The notes below the pieces were generated by a model. That model was not told the origin of the DNA. It was given only the letters and a program-made list of their open reading frames with translations, and ran no database searches. Position numbers and translations under genes: made by a program. Shown here piece by piece: positions 17,866-26,467 of a stretch of DNA of 64,000 bases. Source of the DNA: Nannocystis pusilla (lineage in GTDB: Bacteria > Myxococcota_A > Polyangia > Nannocystales > Nannocystaceae); the NCBI RefSeq assembly GCF_020073745.1, contig NZ_JAIRAU010000011.1, positions 186,001-250,000 of the forward strand. Reading direction: 5' to 3'. Position 1 is the first letter of the stretch, and every line of letters starts with the position of its first letter.

Positions 17866-19146
17866 TCACGGCGACAGATCGAGCCACAGCACGTTCACGC
17901 GGCCGCTCGCGTCGATCGCCAGCGACGCCAGCCGCGTCGGGCTGTGCCAGGTCGGCCGCGTGATCGCGGCCCCGCCCGGAAACACCGCCGCGCCGAATGC
18001 CCCCACTCGCCATTGTGGCGACTGCTGGTTCAGATCGAGCCACAGCACATTGGCCAGGCCCTGGGCGTCGATCGCCAGCGCCGCGAGGATCTCGCTCGTC
18101 TGCCATGCGAGCTCCGAGACCCTCGTGCCCGGCGAAAAGCTCGCCGGCCCGAACGCGGCCGCGCGCCATTGTTGCGGCTGCTGTCCGCTGTCGGTCCAGG
18201 CGACGTTGGCCTGGCCATTGACGTCGATCGCCAGCGCCGCGACGACCGTCGGCGACTGTTGCACGAGATCGGTGACCGGCGCGCCCGCCGGGAAGGTCGG
18301 CGCCCCGAACGTCGCGGCCTGCCAGCCCTGAGCCTGATGAAGATCGAGCCAGAGGACCGCAGGACTGCCGCTCGCGTCGATCGCCAGCGCCGCGAGCACC
18401 CCGCTGGCTTGCCCCCCCAGCCCGCTGATCGGCCCGCCGGCGACGAACGTCCCCTGCTCGAAGGGATGGATCCGCCACCCCTGCGCCTGCGCCAGGTCGA
18501 GCCAGATCACGCTCCCGCGCCCGCCGATGTCGACCGCCAGCGCCGCGAGGATCGTCGGCGTCTGCCACACCGGATCCGTCACGTACGCGCCCGCCGGAAA
18601 CACGGGCAGCCCGAACGGCGACACCCGCCACGGGGGGTTGTCCACGTCGAGCCAGACGACGTTGGCGTAGCCGTTGACGTCGACCGCCAGCGCCGCCAGC
18701 ACCGTCGGCGTCTGGCGCACGAGCGCGGTGATCCGCCCGGCCGACGAGAACACCGCGGGCCCGAACGCCGCGACCTGCCATCTCTGCGGCTGCTGCTCCA
18801 GATCGAGCCAGACGACGTTGACGAACCCCTGACCGTCGACCACCAGCGCCGCGAGGATCGTCGGCGTCTGCCACACCAAATTGGTGATCCGCGTCCCGGG
18901 CACGAACGTCGCGGGGCCGAAGCCGGCGACCGCCCACTGCTGCGGATGGATGCTCGTGTCGAGCCAGATGACGGTGATGCGCCCGTCGCTCCCGACCGCC
19001 AGCGCCACCAGGATCGTCGGTGTCTGCCACACCACATCGGTGATCGGCGCGCCGGGCGGGAACACCGTGAATTCGATGGGAGCGACCTGCCAGCCCCCGG
19101 CCCGCGTCGCCGTCGCCTCCCCGTGTCCGCCCTCGCCCCGACCCAT
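17866..19146 (-). CDS. Eight-repeat lectin/propeller-like protein
   Basis: 426 aa from the ATG at 19146. The whole chain is eight tandem repeats of about 46 residues with the pattern W(Q/R)V..FGP..F..G..ITxLVWQTPTI, LAALAVDxxGxxNVVWLD. Each repeat has four short strand-like segments and conserved Trp, as in PLL-type or tectonin-type beta-propeller lectins. There is no signal peptide at this start; an alternative start at 19320 gives an Arg/Ser-rich extension. Myxobacteria make cytoplasmic or surface lectins during development, so carbohydrate binding is plausible but unproven. High similarity between repeats suggests recent duplication. Confidence 0.75.
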   Translation of the reverse strand: MGRGEGGHGEATATRAGGWQVAPIEFTVFPPGAPITDVVWQTPTILVALAVGSDGRITVIWLDTSIHPQQWAVAGFGPATFVPGTRITNLVWQTPTILAALVVDGQGFVNVVWLDLEQQPQRWQVAAFGPAVFSSAGRITALVRQTPTVLAALAVDVNGYANVVWLDVDNPPWRVSPFGLPVFPAGAYVTDPVWQTPTILAALAVDIGGRGSVIWLDLAQAQGWRIHPFEQGTFVAGGPISGLGGQASGVLAALAIDASGSPAVLWLDLHQAQGWQAATFGAPTFPAGAPVTDLVQQSPTVVAALAIDVNGQANVAWTDSGQQPQQWRAAAFGPASFSPGTRVSELAWQTSEILAALAIDAQGLANVLWLDLNQQSPQWRVGAFGAAVFPGGAAITRPTWHSPTRLASLAIDASGRVNVLWLDLSP

Positions 19147-19525
19147 GACGTGCCTCCTGCTCCCGCGCGCAGGCTCTAACGGTGAACCCGCCGCACGAGA
19201 TGTCGATGAAGCAAGCACAGCGCTGCGGCGGGAATCACAGCACGACAGGACCGCGCTCCTCCGCTCCGCGCCCGCTTCCGCCCGGCGCGGACGCGATGAA
19301 CAGCGAACGCGTCGCCGCAATCACGACAGCCTGCGCGACGCACGAATTCACCCGACTCGCCGGCGCTGCCTCGCAAGCTCGCCGACGCGCCCCATCGCTC
19401 ATGGAGCGAAGTAGCTCCCGGGACCCGGCGTCAGGATGTCGCTCCTTGACACCCGTAACGGGAGTCGTCCTGTCTCGAGTGAGACGCGTCGGCGGGCCGC
19501 CGCGGCCCACCGAACGAAGGCAATC

Positions 19526-19553
19526 ACATGTCCCGAGAGACAGCCATCCTACG
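19526..19553. repeat. 14-bp periodic array, 2 units, at a gene end
   Basis: Cores ACATG (19526) and ACAGC (19540). It overlaps the last codons of the DUF2267 gene on the minus strand. The rest of 19147-19548 shows no gene. Confidence 0.55.
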
Positions 19554-19995
19554 CCGCCTCGACGAGGTGGGGCGGCCACAGCTCGCGCAGCTCTTCCGGC
19601 AGCGTGCGGAGGATCGACGTCGTCTCGTCGAGGTCGACGTTGCGGCTCAGGGTCGCGAGCACCGCCCGCACGCCGGGCTCGAGGTCCTCGATCGGCCGCG
19701 CGTGGTAGCGGGTGGCGACGTGGGCGATGAACTCCTTGCGGGTGCGGATCCGCATCGGCACGTCGGACAGGCGCCAGCCGTCGTAGTAGAGCCCGCGGAT
19801 CAGCACCGGCAGCTGCGCCGCCAGGTGGATCGCGTCGTCGGGTCGGAGCCGGTCGCGCAGCGTCCGCAGCGTCGCGCACAGCAGATGATACGCCTGCTGC
19901 TCGTCGGCCGACGGGAGCGCCGCGGTGATCTCGCGGATCCACTTGCTCGACGTCTGCAGGGTCTCCTGGAACAGGGTGAAGCGGTCGCTACTCAT
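19549..19995 (-). CDS. DUF2267 family protein
   Basis: 148 aa from MSSDRFTLFQETLQ. Helical DUF2267 pattern: LQTSSKWIREITAALPSADE, AYHLLCATLRTLRDRLRPDD, AIHLAAQLPVLIRGLYYDGW, a FIAHVATRYH segment and an RAVLATLSRNVDLDE tail. The family is common in GC-rich bacteria, often near stress genes, with no assigned biochemical role. Cytoplasmic. Confidence 0.88.
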   Translation of the reverse strand: MSSDRFTLFQETLQTSSKWIREITAALPSADEQQAYHLLCATLRTLRDRLRPDDAIHLAAQLPVLIRGLYYDGWRLSDVPMRIRTRKEFIAHVATRYHARPIEDLEPGVRAVLATLSRNVDLDETTSILRTLPEELRELWPPHLVEAA

Positions 19996-20952
19996 CGGAA
20001 TCCCTCGGTGCAGACGGTCAACATACCCACGATCGTGCGCGGGTCGAGCGCGCTCGGCCGTGCCCCGCCGGCGGGTGCCGACATTCATCGCGCCAGCCGC
20101 GTGCGCACCGGCTCAGCCCGACCCGCCGCGGGCCTGTGGCGGCGCGCGCCGACGAGCCCGGCGAACCGGCGCTCGTGCCGCGGTACGATTTTCGGTCACG
20201 AGCCTGGCGGGCCGGCGGTCTAATCCGCGGCCACCATGAAGCGCCCCGCTCGTGCGCCTGTCACCGCGCCTCGACCGCGCCCGCGCGCTCGGCCGCGTGG
20301 CCCCCCGGCCGCGACGTGCCCGCCGATGAATCGCTGGTCCAGCTGCGCAGCCACATCGCCTCCGTGTCCGAGGCGCGCAAGGTCACCGCTTTCTACCGGC
20401 GCGAGCCCGAGGTTCGCAGCCGCCGCGACTTCGTCGCGGACCTGCGCCGGATCCTCGGGACCCTCCACCAACCCTGCACTTCGTGCATGAAGATCATCCG
20501 CACGCGATCGGTCGCGGCCTGGCGCAGTGGCTGGCGCGGCTGCCCGCCTGATGTGAATACCCGTTCGCACGCGCCGCGCTGCGGACAATGAGCTCACCTC
20601 GACGAGGACGTTCTCCGCCGTCAGGGATCCCGAGTCTCACTGGGGAATTCCATGACTCCTCCGCCTCGCGCGGCCTGCTCGCGGCCGCTTCACGCAATTT
20701 TGCGGCGCGAGCAATTGATCGGCCGCCAGGCGACACTTCCCGGTCGAGGCCGGCGACAAAGCCGGCCTCCGCGCGCCGGACCACGCTCGCATCTATCGTC
20801 CCCGATCGCTCCGCCGCTGACCTATTCATATTCCTGTATCTTCGGACATATCAATCGTCCCTCGTCCCGACCTGTCGCGCGCGGCTGCGCGTGGCTCCTG
20901 CGCCGTTCGTCGCCCGACGAACGCGCGGCAGCCCGTGCAGCCGCGGCCTTTT
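19996..20952. other. Long spacer without a confident gene
   Basis: About 950 bp. A plus-strand frame around 20318-20480 reads protein-like (LRSHIASVSEARKVTAFYRR) but has no start, stops early and matches nothing I know; it may be a remnant. One degenerate 14-bp pair lies at 20832. Otherwise Arg/Pro/Ala-rich noise. Confidence 0.45.
20832..20859. repeat. 14-bp periodic array, 2 degenerate units
   Basis: Cores TCCTG (20832) and ACATA (20846), 14 bp apart, in a spacer about 100 bp before the end of the minus-strand gene. Weak member of the family. Confidence 0.45.
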
Positions 20953-21909
20953 TCAGCGCAGCAGCAGGGCCGCGCAGACGACCACCGCCACCGCCACCAG
21001 GACCGCGAGCCTGACGCGCCGCGACGCCTCCGCCTGCGACCGACGCCGGGCGAACGACTGGTCGATGCGCGCCTTGCGGGCCGCGGGCATGAACGCTTCC
21101 ACGTCGTCGACCAGCCAGCGCTCGTCTGCGGGCACGGCGATCGGTCCACCCGAGACCGTCAGCACCCCGCGCGGGCGCAGCGTGAAGGCCGGCTCGCGCA
21201 CACGCCGGGCCACGTAGCCGCCCGGCAGCGCGACCTCGTCCTCGGTCGCCGCGTCGAGCGCCGCCAGCAGCGACTCTGCCAGCGGCCGCCGCTCGGCCCC
21301 CTGCGCCTCGATCTCCGCCAGCTCCGCCTCGAGCGCCGCGAACTCCGGCGCTCGCAGGTGGGCCGCGAGGTCGGCGAAGCCGACATCGTACAGCGACAGC
21401 GCCCCGCCGGTCAGCGCTCGCAGCACGCGGTCGAACGCCCGCTCGAGCGCGCGGTAGTCCCGGCGCTCGTCGTCGACCTCGTCACCGTCACCGGCGACCT
21501 GCCCCAGCAGGTCGCCGTATTCACCCGAGAAGCCGCGCACCCCCTCGCCGTCGTGGACCTCGACGCTGCCGCCCGAGGCGACCCGGTGGTACGACACCGA
21601 GATCGTCATGTAGCCGGCGAACGCCGCCTTGCCGGCGGTCGCCTCGTCGACCACGACGAGGGCCGCCTCCGCCAGCCGAGCCTGCAGCCGCGGGCATGAC
21701 GACAGATCGGCGCGTTCCTCCGGCGGGCGCACCGCGAGGCGCCGCGCGACCTCGCGGGGGATCAGCCACAGCTCGCGCTTCCAGTCGGACAGCTCGGGCA
21801 GATCGGTCTTGCCCGCCAGGGCCCCGCGGACGAGCTCCGCCTGCCCGCGCCCGTCCCACCGGTGGGGGTCGATGGCGATGAGTCCAGGGATCACGAGCGC
21901 TTCGGGCAT
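20953..21909 (-). CDS. Tail-anchored protein of unknown function
   Basis: 318 aa. It begins MPEALVIPGLIAIDPHRW and has no signal peptide. The body is mixed alpha/beta with a long acidic helical segment (FAALEAELAEIEAQ). The last about 20 residues, VRLAVLVAVAVVVCAALLLR, form one transmembrane helix preceded by Arg-rich sequence, so the protein is probably inserted in the inner membrane with its bulk in the cytoplasm. No family recognised. Confidence 0.7.
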   Translation of the reverse strand: MPEALVIPGLIAIDPHRWDGRGQAELVRGALAGKTDLPELSDWKRELWLIPREVARRLAVRPPEERADLSSCPRLQARLAEAALVVVDEATAGKAAFAGYMTISVSYHRVASGGSVEVHDGEGVRGFSGEYGDLLGQVAGDGDEVDDERRDYRALERAFDRVLRALTGGALSLYDVGFADLAAHLRAPEFAALEAELAEIEAQGAERRPLAESLLAALDAATEDEVALPGGYVARRVREPAFTLRPRGVLTVSGGPIAVPADERWLVDDVEAFMPAARKARIDQSFARRRSQAEASRRVRLAVLVAVAVVVCAALLLR

Positions 21910-21977
21910 GGCAACTCCGGCCGCACCCTAGCACGGCGCCGCGCGGCCCTCCACCGGCCAGCCAGCGGCCTCGGCCT

Positions 21978-22019
21978 TCCTGTCGCCGAGGACATGCCCG
22001 ATCGGGCATGTCGGGCCGC
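21978..22019. repeat. 14-bp periodic array, 3 units, with a 22-bp perfect palindrome
   Basis: Cores TCCTG (21978), ACATG (21992) and GCATG (22006). 21991-22012 is an exact palindrome in which the usual TCC/GGA pairs are changed to CCC/GGG on both sides, a compensatory change. It lies upstream of the tail-anchored protein gene. Confidence 0.85.
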
Positions 22020-22225
22020 TCGATCTGCCCCGCCCCCGGCGCCTGCGTCAGCCCGCGCAGCAGCGCGTCGCCCAGCTCGCCCCCGCGGCCGAGTGCACCG
22101 CGAGATCGGCGAGGCCGCCACCGAGCTCGCCGCCGCCGGCACGCGCCACCTTGCCGGCCGGCTGCAGCTCGCCTGGCCCGAGGTCGCCGCCCTCGACGCC
22201 CTCGCCCCGCGAGCTGCGCCGGGCC

Positions 22226-22295
22226 GGGATGTCCCTGGTACATGTCTCAAAAGACATACCCTTTAAAACATGCCTCGATAGACATCTCCAGCGAT
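22226..22295. repeat. 14-bp periodic array, 4 units plus a degenerate fifth
   Basis: Cores ACATG (22240), ACATA (22254), ACATG (22268) and ACATC (22282) at exact 14-bp steps, with a degenerate copy at 22227. TGTCT-CAAA-AGACA is a perfect stem. It lies 35 bp downstream of the SRPBCC stop. The 200 bp between this array and the one at 21978 contain no recognisable gene. Confidence 0.85.
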
Positions 22296-22330
22296 ACGGC
22301 AAGGCGGCCTCGGCGACCGGGCCCGACGAT

Positions 22331-22846
22331 TCACGCCGCAGTCGCCGCGCGCTGCAGCTCCACCACCACGTCTTCCATGCGGTTGTACGACACCTGCATG
22401 CCGCCCTCCATGCCCGAGTTGATGTGGCCGTCGCGGTGCTCCTTGCACGAGTGGTGGATTAGCGTCGTCATCGTCGTCACGCCGTCGACCTCGGTGAGCG
22501 TCATGATGTTGACCGCCTCGCCGTCGGGGAAGCCCTCGTACACCTCGGTCGACACCAGCCGGTGCGGCCGTTCGATCTCGCGGTATTCGCCGTGGAAGCC
22601 GACCTCCATCTCGCGCTCGCGGATCACCCAGCGCCAGCGCCCGCCCACGCGCAGGTCGACCTCGCAGACCAGCCACTCGGACGTCTCGAAGCCCCACCAG
22701 CGCTTGACCAGCTCGGGCGTGGTCCAGGCCTTGAAGATGAGCGCCGCCGGGGCATCGAAGGCGCGGGTGATGAGAATCTCGGTGTCCGACGGCAAGGTGA
22801 CGACGGCCGATCCATGGCGATTGCTGACGATCTTGTTGCTGTTCAT
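22331..22846 (-). CDS. SRPBCC (AHSA1/CalC-like) domain protein
   Basis: 171 aa. Typical AHSA1-type pattern: ILITRAFDAPAALIFKAWT, PELVKRWWG, a VCEVDLRVGGRWRWVI block, FHGEYREIERPHRLVST and the C-terminal helix GMEGGMQVSYNRMEDVVVE. The fold forms a hydrophobic cavity for ligand binding. The start overlaps the ArsR gene by 4 bp (ATGA), so the two are co-translated. ArsR-SRPBCC pairs are a recurrent two-gene unit; the ligand is unknown. Confidence 0.92.
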   Translation of the reverse strand: MNSNKIVSNRHGSAVVTLPSDTEILITRAFDAPAALIFKAWTTPELVKRWWGFETSEWLVCEVDLRVGGRWRWVIREREMEVGFHGEYREIERPHRLVSTEVYEGFPDGEAVNIMTLTEVDGVTTMTTLIHHSCKEHRDGHINSGMEGGMQVSYNRMEDVVVELQRAATAA

Positions 22847-23187
22847 GACTGCTCTTCCTCCTGGTTCTTGAGCTCGGCGAGCAGGTCGTCGAGCCGGTCG
22901 AGACGTGTGTTCCAGGTGCGCTCGAACGTCCGCACCCAGTCGTGGATGGGCTTCAGCGCCGGCCCGTTGAGCCGGTACCAGCGATGCCGCCCGTCGACGC
23001 GCACGAGCACCAGATCCACCGCCCGCAGCACGCCGAGGTGCTTGGACACCGTCGGCTGACTGACGCCGAGCCGCTCGGCCAGCTCGCCGACGGTCGCCTC
23101 CCCGCTGCCCAGAGCATCGAGGAGCTCGCGCCGACTCGCCTCGGCGACGGCGTTGAAGACATCGGTGGTCGTGGGCGTGCGAGCCAC
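22843..23187 (-). CDS. ArsR-family repressor paired with SRPBCC protein
   Basis: 114 aa. VFNAVAEASRRELLDALGSG, the recognition helix LGVSQPTVSKHLGVLRAVDL and the wing VRVDGRHRWYRLNGPAL are visible; the C-terminal helix is long, as in the ArsR members that accompany SRPBCC proteins. No Cys metal site. The near-palindrome at 23196 just upstream is the likely autoregulatory site. Confidence 0.93.
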   Translation of the reverse strand: MARTPTTTDVFNAVAEASRRELLDALGSGEATVGELAERLGVSQPTVSKHLGVLRAVDLVLVRVDGRHRWYRLNGPALKPIHDWVRTFERTWNTRLDRLDDLLAELKNQEEEQS

Positions 23188-23195
23188 TCCGCCAT

Positions 23196-23217
23196 CATAT
23201 TCCGATATGGGAATGTG
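23196..23217 (-). promoter_or_regulatory. Probable ArsR operator
   Basis: CATATTCC and GGAATGTG form an inverted repeat (one G-T) around a 6-bp centre, ending 9 bp from the ArsR start. It is AT-rich against a GC-rich background, and a -10 box would fall in it. Autoregulation is inferred. The remaining 23218-23502 shows no gene. Confidence 0.55.
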
Positions 23218-23502
23218 TCAAGCGCGGGGCCTCCCGAATTCGCACGCCCCGGAAAATCAGGCTCACCCCGAGCGCGCATGCAGATGCATGCCCGCGCGAC
23301 CCATCGCGGCGCTGCATGACCGGCGACGCGAGCATCGCCCGCGCAGCTCGCCGGCTCACGGCACGCTCAGCGTCGACCGCAGCGACCGGCCGCCCTCGGA
23401 CATCGCACCTGCATCATCCTGCCAGCGAACCGCGAGCGCGCGCTCGCGGTCACTGCTCCAACCACCGCGCGCGCCCCAGCGACGCGCGCCGCGAATCACA
23501 CC

Positions 23503-24327
23503 TCAGCTCCAGCGGACGCGCGCGCGCAGGCCCGCGAGACTGCCGTCGGGCGCCACGCCGACGATGTAGACCGGGTGGATCGGCCCGCCCTCCGGGTCCT
23601 GGCCGAGGATGTACACGTGCAGGTCGGCCAGCGTCGATTGCATCGCCTGCGCCAGCGCCACCGCCTGGGCCGTCTGACCGGGCGTGTGGTGATCGACGAG
23701 GCGGCGGAAGAAGTCGGCCGCCGACTCGATGCGGGCGATCCGGTCCTTCGGGTCGTCCGTCTTCAGGCCCAGCGTGGCGATGAAGCTGTGCGCGTTGAGG
23801 CTCTCGAGCTGCGCCGGCGCGTGGAAGCTCAGGAAGTGCTCGTTCGTCAGCTCGGTGCCGAAGTCGTCGAGCACCAGGTTGAACGCCAGCGCCTCGAAGT
23901 GCAGCGACAGCTCCTCGCCGCTGCGCTGGCGGTGGCGCGCCACCTTCACCGCGAGGCGACCGAGCGGCGGCATGGCCGCGACCTCGTCGGCGGACAGCCC
24001 GTTGTCGTTGGTATCGAACGCCGCCACCAGCTGCTCGCGGGCCGCCTTCAGGGCCGCCTCGATGTCGCCCCGGTCGACGCGCTCGCTCGGGTTGCCGTCG
24101 CGGCGGACGATGAAGCGGTAGAAGAAGTCGACGAGATCGCGCTCGGCTCCGGTGAGCTCGGCGATCTTGCGCCGGATCTCCGCACGACTGGTGATCCCGT
24201 CGCGGCCCCCGGCCTCGGTGATCTGGGCGGCCGCCCACTCGAACGCTGCGTTGACCTCGGACTTGGCGATGCGTGACACGGCGCGAGTGTGCCGGGGAAC
24301 CCGCGGCGGGCCAAGCGAATTCGCCAT
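23503..24327 (-). CDS. Unknown protein with one EF-hand-like loop
   Basis: 274 aa from an ATG at 24327; a GTG at 24279 is also possible. The chain is mostly helical. The segment DTNDNGLSADEV (about residues 105-116) fits a Ca-binding EF-hand loop with D, N, N and E ligands, and a second degenerate loop (DGITSRAEIRRKI) lies earlier, so an EF-hand pair is plausible. The C-terminus VYIVGVAPDGSLAGLRARVRW is beta-like. No family recognised. Its 3' neighbour is the ArsR/SRPBCC pair and its 5' side is the EAD1 protease gene in the same direction, with 127 bp between. Confidence 0.65.
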   Translation of the reverse strand: MANSLGPPRVPRHTRAVSRIAKSEVNAAFEWAAAQITEAGGRDGITSRAEIRRKIAELTGAERDLVDFFYRFIVRRDGNPSERVDRGDIEAALKAAREQLVAAFDTNDNGLSADEVAAMPPLGRLAVKVARHRQRSGEELSLHFEALAFNLVLDDFGTELTNEHFLSFHAPAQLESLNAHSFIATLGLKTDDPKDRIARIESAADFFRRLVDHHTPGQTAQAVALAQAMQSTLADLHVYILGQDPEGGPIHPVYIVGVAPDGSLAGLRARVRWS

Positions 24328-24454
24328 CGTGCGCCCCCCTCCGGGCCCCGTCGGCGCTCCCGCACGCGCATGCCTCGCGCACTTCGGCGCCGCGAGCCAC
24401 TGGCACATGCCCCCCGCGTCGGGTCCGCGCGCGGCACGCTCACCACTCGCGGCC

Positions 24455-25564
24455 TCAACACCGACACGTCGGCTTCACCAGCAACCCGCGGATCGCCGGC
24501 TCGAGGTCGGCGAGGATCGCCTTGAGCGGAACGCCCTGGTTGTTGACCACGCGGCCGTCGGAAGTCCCGACCGGCTGACCGCGGCTGCTGTGCAACGCCA
24601 CCAGGCGCAGCCGCTCGTCGAACACCGCCGACCCCGACGAACCGGGCAGCGTGTTCACGCGGTAGCGCAGCCGCGTGCCGTTGCCGTTGTAGCCGTCGAA
24701 GCCCGGCAGCCCGAGCGCGACGCGCAGCGGCTGCTGGCGCGGCTCCCCGGGCCGCCACATCTCTTTCCGCGGGTGTTGCAGCACGAACGCCAGGCGCTCG
24801 CGCACCGGCTCCGGCGGCGGCTGCGACAGATCGAACCAGCACCGCGGCGTGTCCTCGCCTGCCGGCCGCCGGTCGCCGATCTTCTGCTCCAGGCGCAACA
24901 ACGCATAATCGAGCTCGGTCGCCGCGGGCAGCTCCTTCGTCTCGTGCGGGCGATGCGGGATCGACCAGTCCGGATCGAGGCGGACGCGCACCGGAGCTTT
25001 CGCCGCGCCATCGAGCCCCATCCGATAATCGAACAGACACGCCACGTCGTCGGCGCCGACCGACCCCGCGATCAGGTCCGCGGCCACATGGTAATTCGTC
25101 AACACCAGGTCGCTCGCTACCAACAGCCCCGTGCCAGCCTTCTCGCCGACCTCGACGGCGCATACGTGGCGCTCGTGGCACACCAGCTTGGTGGCGAGCT
25201 CCGTCGGATCGAGGAAGCCTGCAAATGGATGCACCACCTCCTCGAGCGACCTCCCATACGCCTGTGCCGCCGCCATTCGCCCGGGCTGGCGTTCGCACAG
25301 CTCGATCACGAGGGACAATAACTCGGGCCGACTCCCGCGCTCCTTCGCCGCGGCCAGCAGCAGCTCGCTGGTCGCGCCGAACCGCTCCGCCTGCTCGACC
25401 ACCGCGTGGAACAGGTACGCGACGGGCTGCCCCCATCGGACCCGACCCGCGATCTCGGGAACCTCGCGCTCTACCAACAACTTTAGGTCCTCACCGCCGT
25501 GCGTCGTCAGCAACACATCGACGAGCCGCTGGCGCTCCGCGCCGGACAACTTCAGAAAGGTCAT
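24455..25564 (-). CDS. EAD1-like domain fused to trypsin-like serine protease
   Basis: 369 aa, AGGAG 7 bp before the ATG. Residues about 5-90 (LSGAERQRLVDVLLTT, then AVVEQAERFGATSELLLAA) resemble effector-associated domain 1, a small helical domain known from bacterial conflict systems, where like EADs pair to bring effectors to sensors. Residues about 120-365 form a trypsin-like protease with the full triad: His159 in VLTNYHV, Asp219 in ELDYALLRL, Ser310 in LPGSSGSAVF. There is no signal peptide, so it acts in the cytoplasm; a cell-killing or signalling protease is the likely role. Divergent to the sigma-factor gene. The EAD assignment is by eye. Confidence 0.8.
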   Translation of the reverse strand: MTFLKLSGAERQRLVDVLLTTHGGEDLKLLVEREVPEIAGRVRWGQPVAYLFHAVVEQAERFGATSELLLAAAKERGSRPELLSLVIELCERQPGRMAAAQAYGRSLEEVVHPFAGFLDPTELATKLVCHERHVCAVEVGEKAGTGLLVASDLVLTNYHVAADLIAGSVGADDVACLFDYRMGLDGAAKAPVRVRLDPDWSIPHRPHETKELPAATELDYALLRLEQKIGDRRPAGEDTPRCWFDLSQPPPEPVRERLAFVLQHPRKEMWRPGEPRQQPLRVALGLPGFDGYNGNGTRLRYRVNTLPGSSGSAVFDERLRLVALHSSRGQPVGTSDGRVVNNQGVPLKAILADLEPAIRGLLVKPTCRC

Positions 25565-25672
25565 CGTTCACTCCTAGAAAGGAGGACCTTACCACTTCGC
25601 GTCGGCCGCGTCTCGCCCGGCGCGGAGGTCATCGGTCTTTTCGCCGCCCGGGCCACGTGGTACTCGTCGAGG

Positions 25673-26392
25673 GTGAGTGGCGACGACCGATTCGACGACA
25701 GGTTTGTGCATGACCAAGATCTCGAGCGCGACGAGGGCGGCGCGGCCCGGGCGGCGCGTCAGTCGCTCGAGCGGTCCGAGCTCGACCTGATGGCCGCGTG
25801 GGTCGCCGGCGACCGCAAGGCCGGCAACCTCCTCGTGAGGACGTACCTCAAGCCGGTAACCCGGTTCTTCCAGGCCAAGGTCCACGATACCACCCGCGTC
25901 GAGCAGCTCGTCAGCGATTTCCTCGAGGAGCTCACCAAGGCGCCCAAGAAGGTCCATACCACCGTGCGAGCCTACATCTTCGGCGTCGCCAAGTTTACGC
26001 TGTTCCGCCACTACCGCGAGCGTCATCACAACCTCGAGGACCCCATGGACAGCACCCTCATCGCCCTCGACACGAACGAGTCTTCGTTCATCGCCAACCA
26101 GCGGGTGGAGACCCGCCTGGTCCTCCGGGCGATGCGCAAGCTCGAGCTCCGGCGGGCCATGGCGCTCGAGATGCACTACTTCGAGGGCATGAGCGGGCGG
26201 GAGATCGCCGAAATTCTCGGGGAGCCCGAGGGCACGGTGCGCGGCCTCCTGCGCCTCGGGCTCGTCGAGCTACAGCGCGAGATCGTGGCCCAGGAGCGCG
26301 ACCCGCAGGTCCTGGCGGCCTCGCAGACCACGCACACCTGGCTCAAGGGACTCATCCGCTATATCGAGTCCCTGCGCCTCAAGCGCACCTAG
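25673..26392 (+). CDS. Sigma-70 family (ECF-like) sigma factor
   Basis: About 240 aa; start uncertain (GTG 25673, or GTG 25706 with a closer AGG). Region 2-like helices: AAWVAGDRKAGNLLVRTYLK and VHTTVRAYIFGVAKFTLFRH. Region 4: ALEMHYFEGMSGREIAEILG and EPEGTVRGLLRLGLVELQRE, a clean helix-turn-helix. A 35-residue basic/aromatic tail follows region 4. It lies 75 bp before a membrane kinase-TPR gene in the same direction. Sigma factor plus kinase-TPR pairs are frequent in myxobacteria. It may switch on the caspase and BREX genes downstream. Confidence 0.85.
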   Translation: MSGDDRFDDRFVHDQDLERDEGGAARAARQSLERSELDLMAAWVAGDRKAGNLLVRTYLKPVTRFFQAKVHDTTRVEQLVSDFLEELTKAPKKVHTTVRAYIFGVAKFTLFRHYRERHHNLEDPMDSTLIALDTNESSFIANQRVETRLVLRAMRKLELRRAMALEMHYFEGMSGREIAEILGEPEGTVRGLLRLGLVELQREIVAQERDPQVLAASQTTHTWLKGLIRYIESLRLKRT

Positions 26393-26467
26393 CTGAAACC
26401 TTTTTGAGGCATCGTGATCGACAGCCCGGCGCGCCGGCACCTCGTATTTTGCTCGGCTCGATGGCCC

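Noticed and set aside
20136-20591. Possible small gene with LRSHIASVSEARKVTAFYRR
   Set aside because: No credible start or ribosome site, no family, Arg/Pro-rich ends; at most a remnant.
22226-22295. CRISPR-like reading of the 14-bp arrays
   Set aside because: Units are far too short, the free part is only about 4-6 bp, and no cas genes are near.
23400-23427. ACATC/TCATC pair with 14-bp step
   Set aside because: Only part of the core matches and no hairpin forms.
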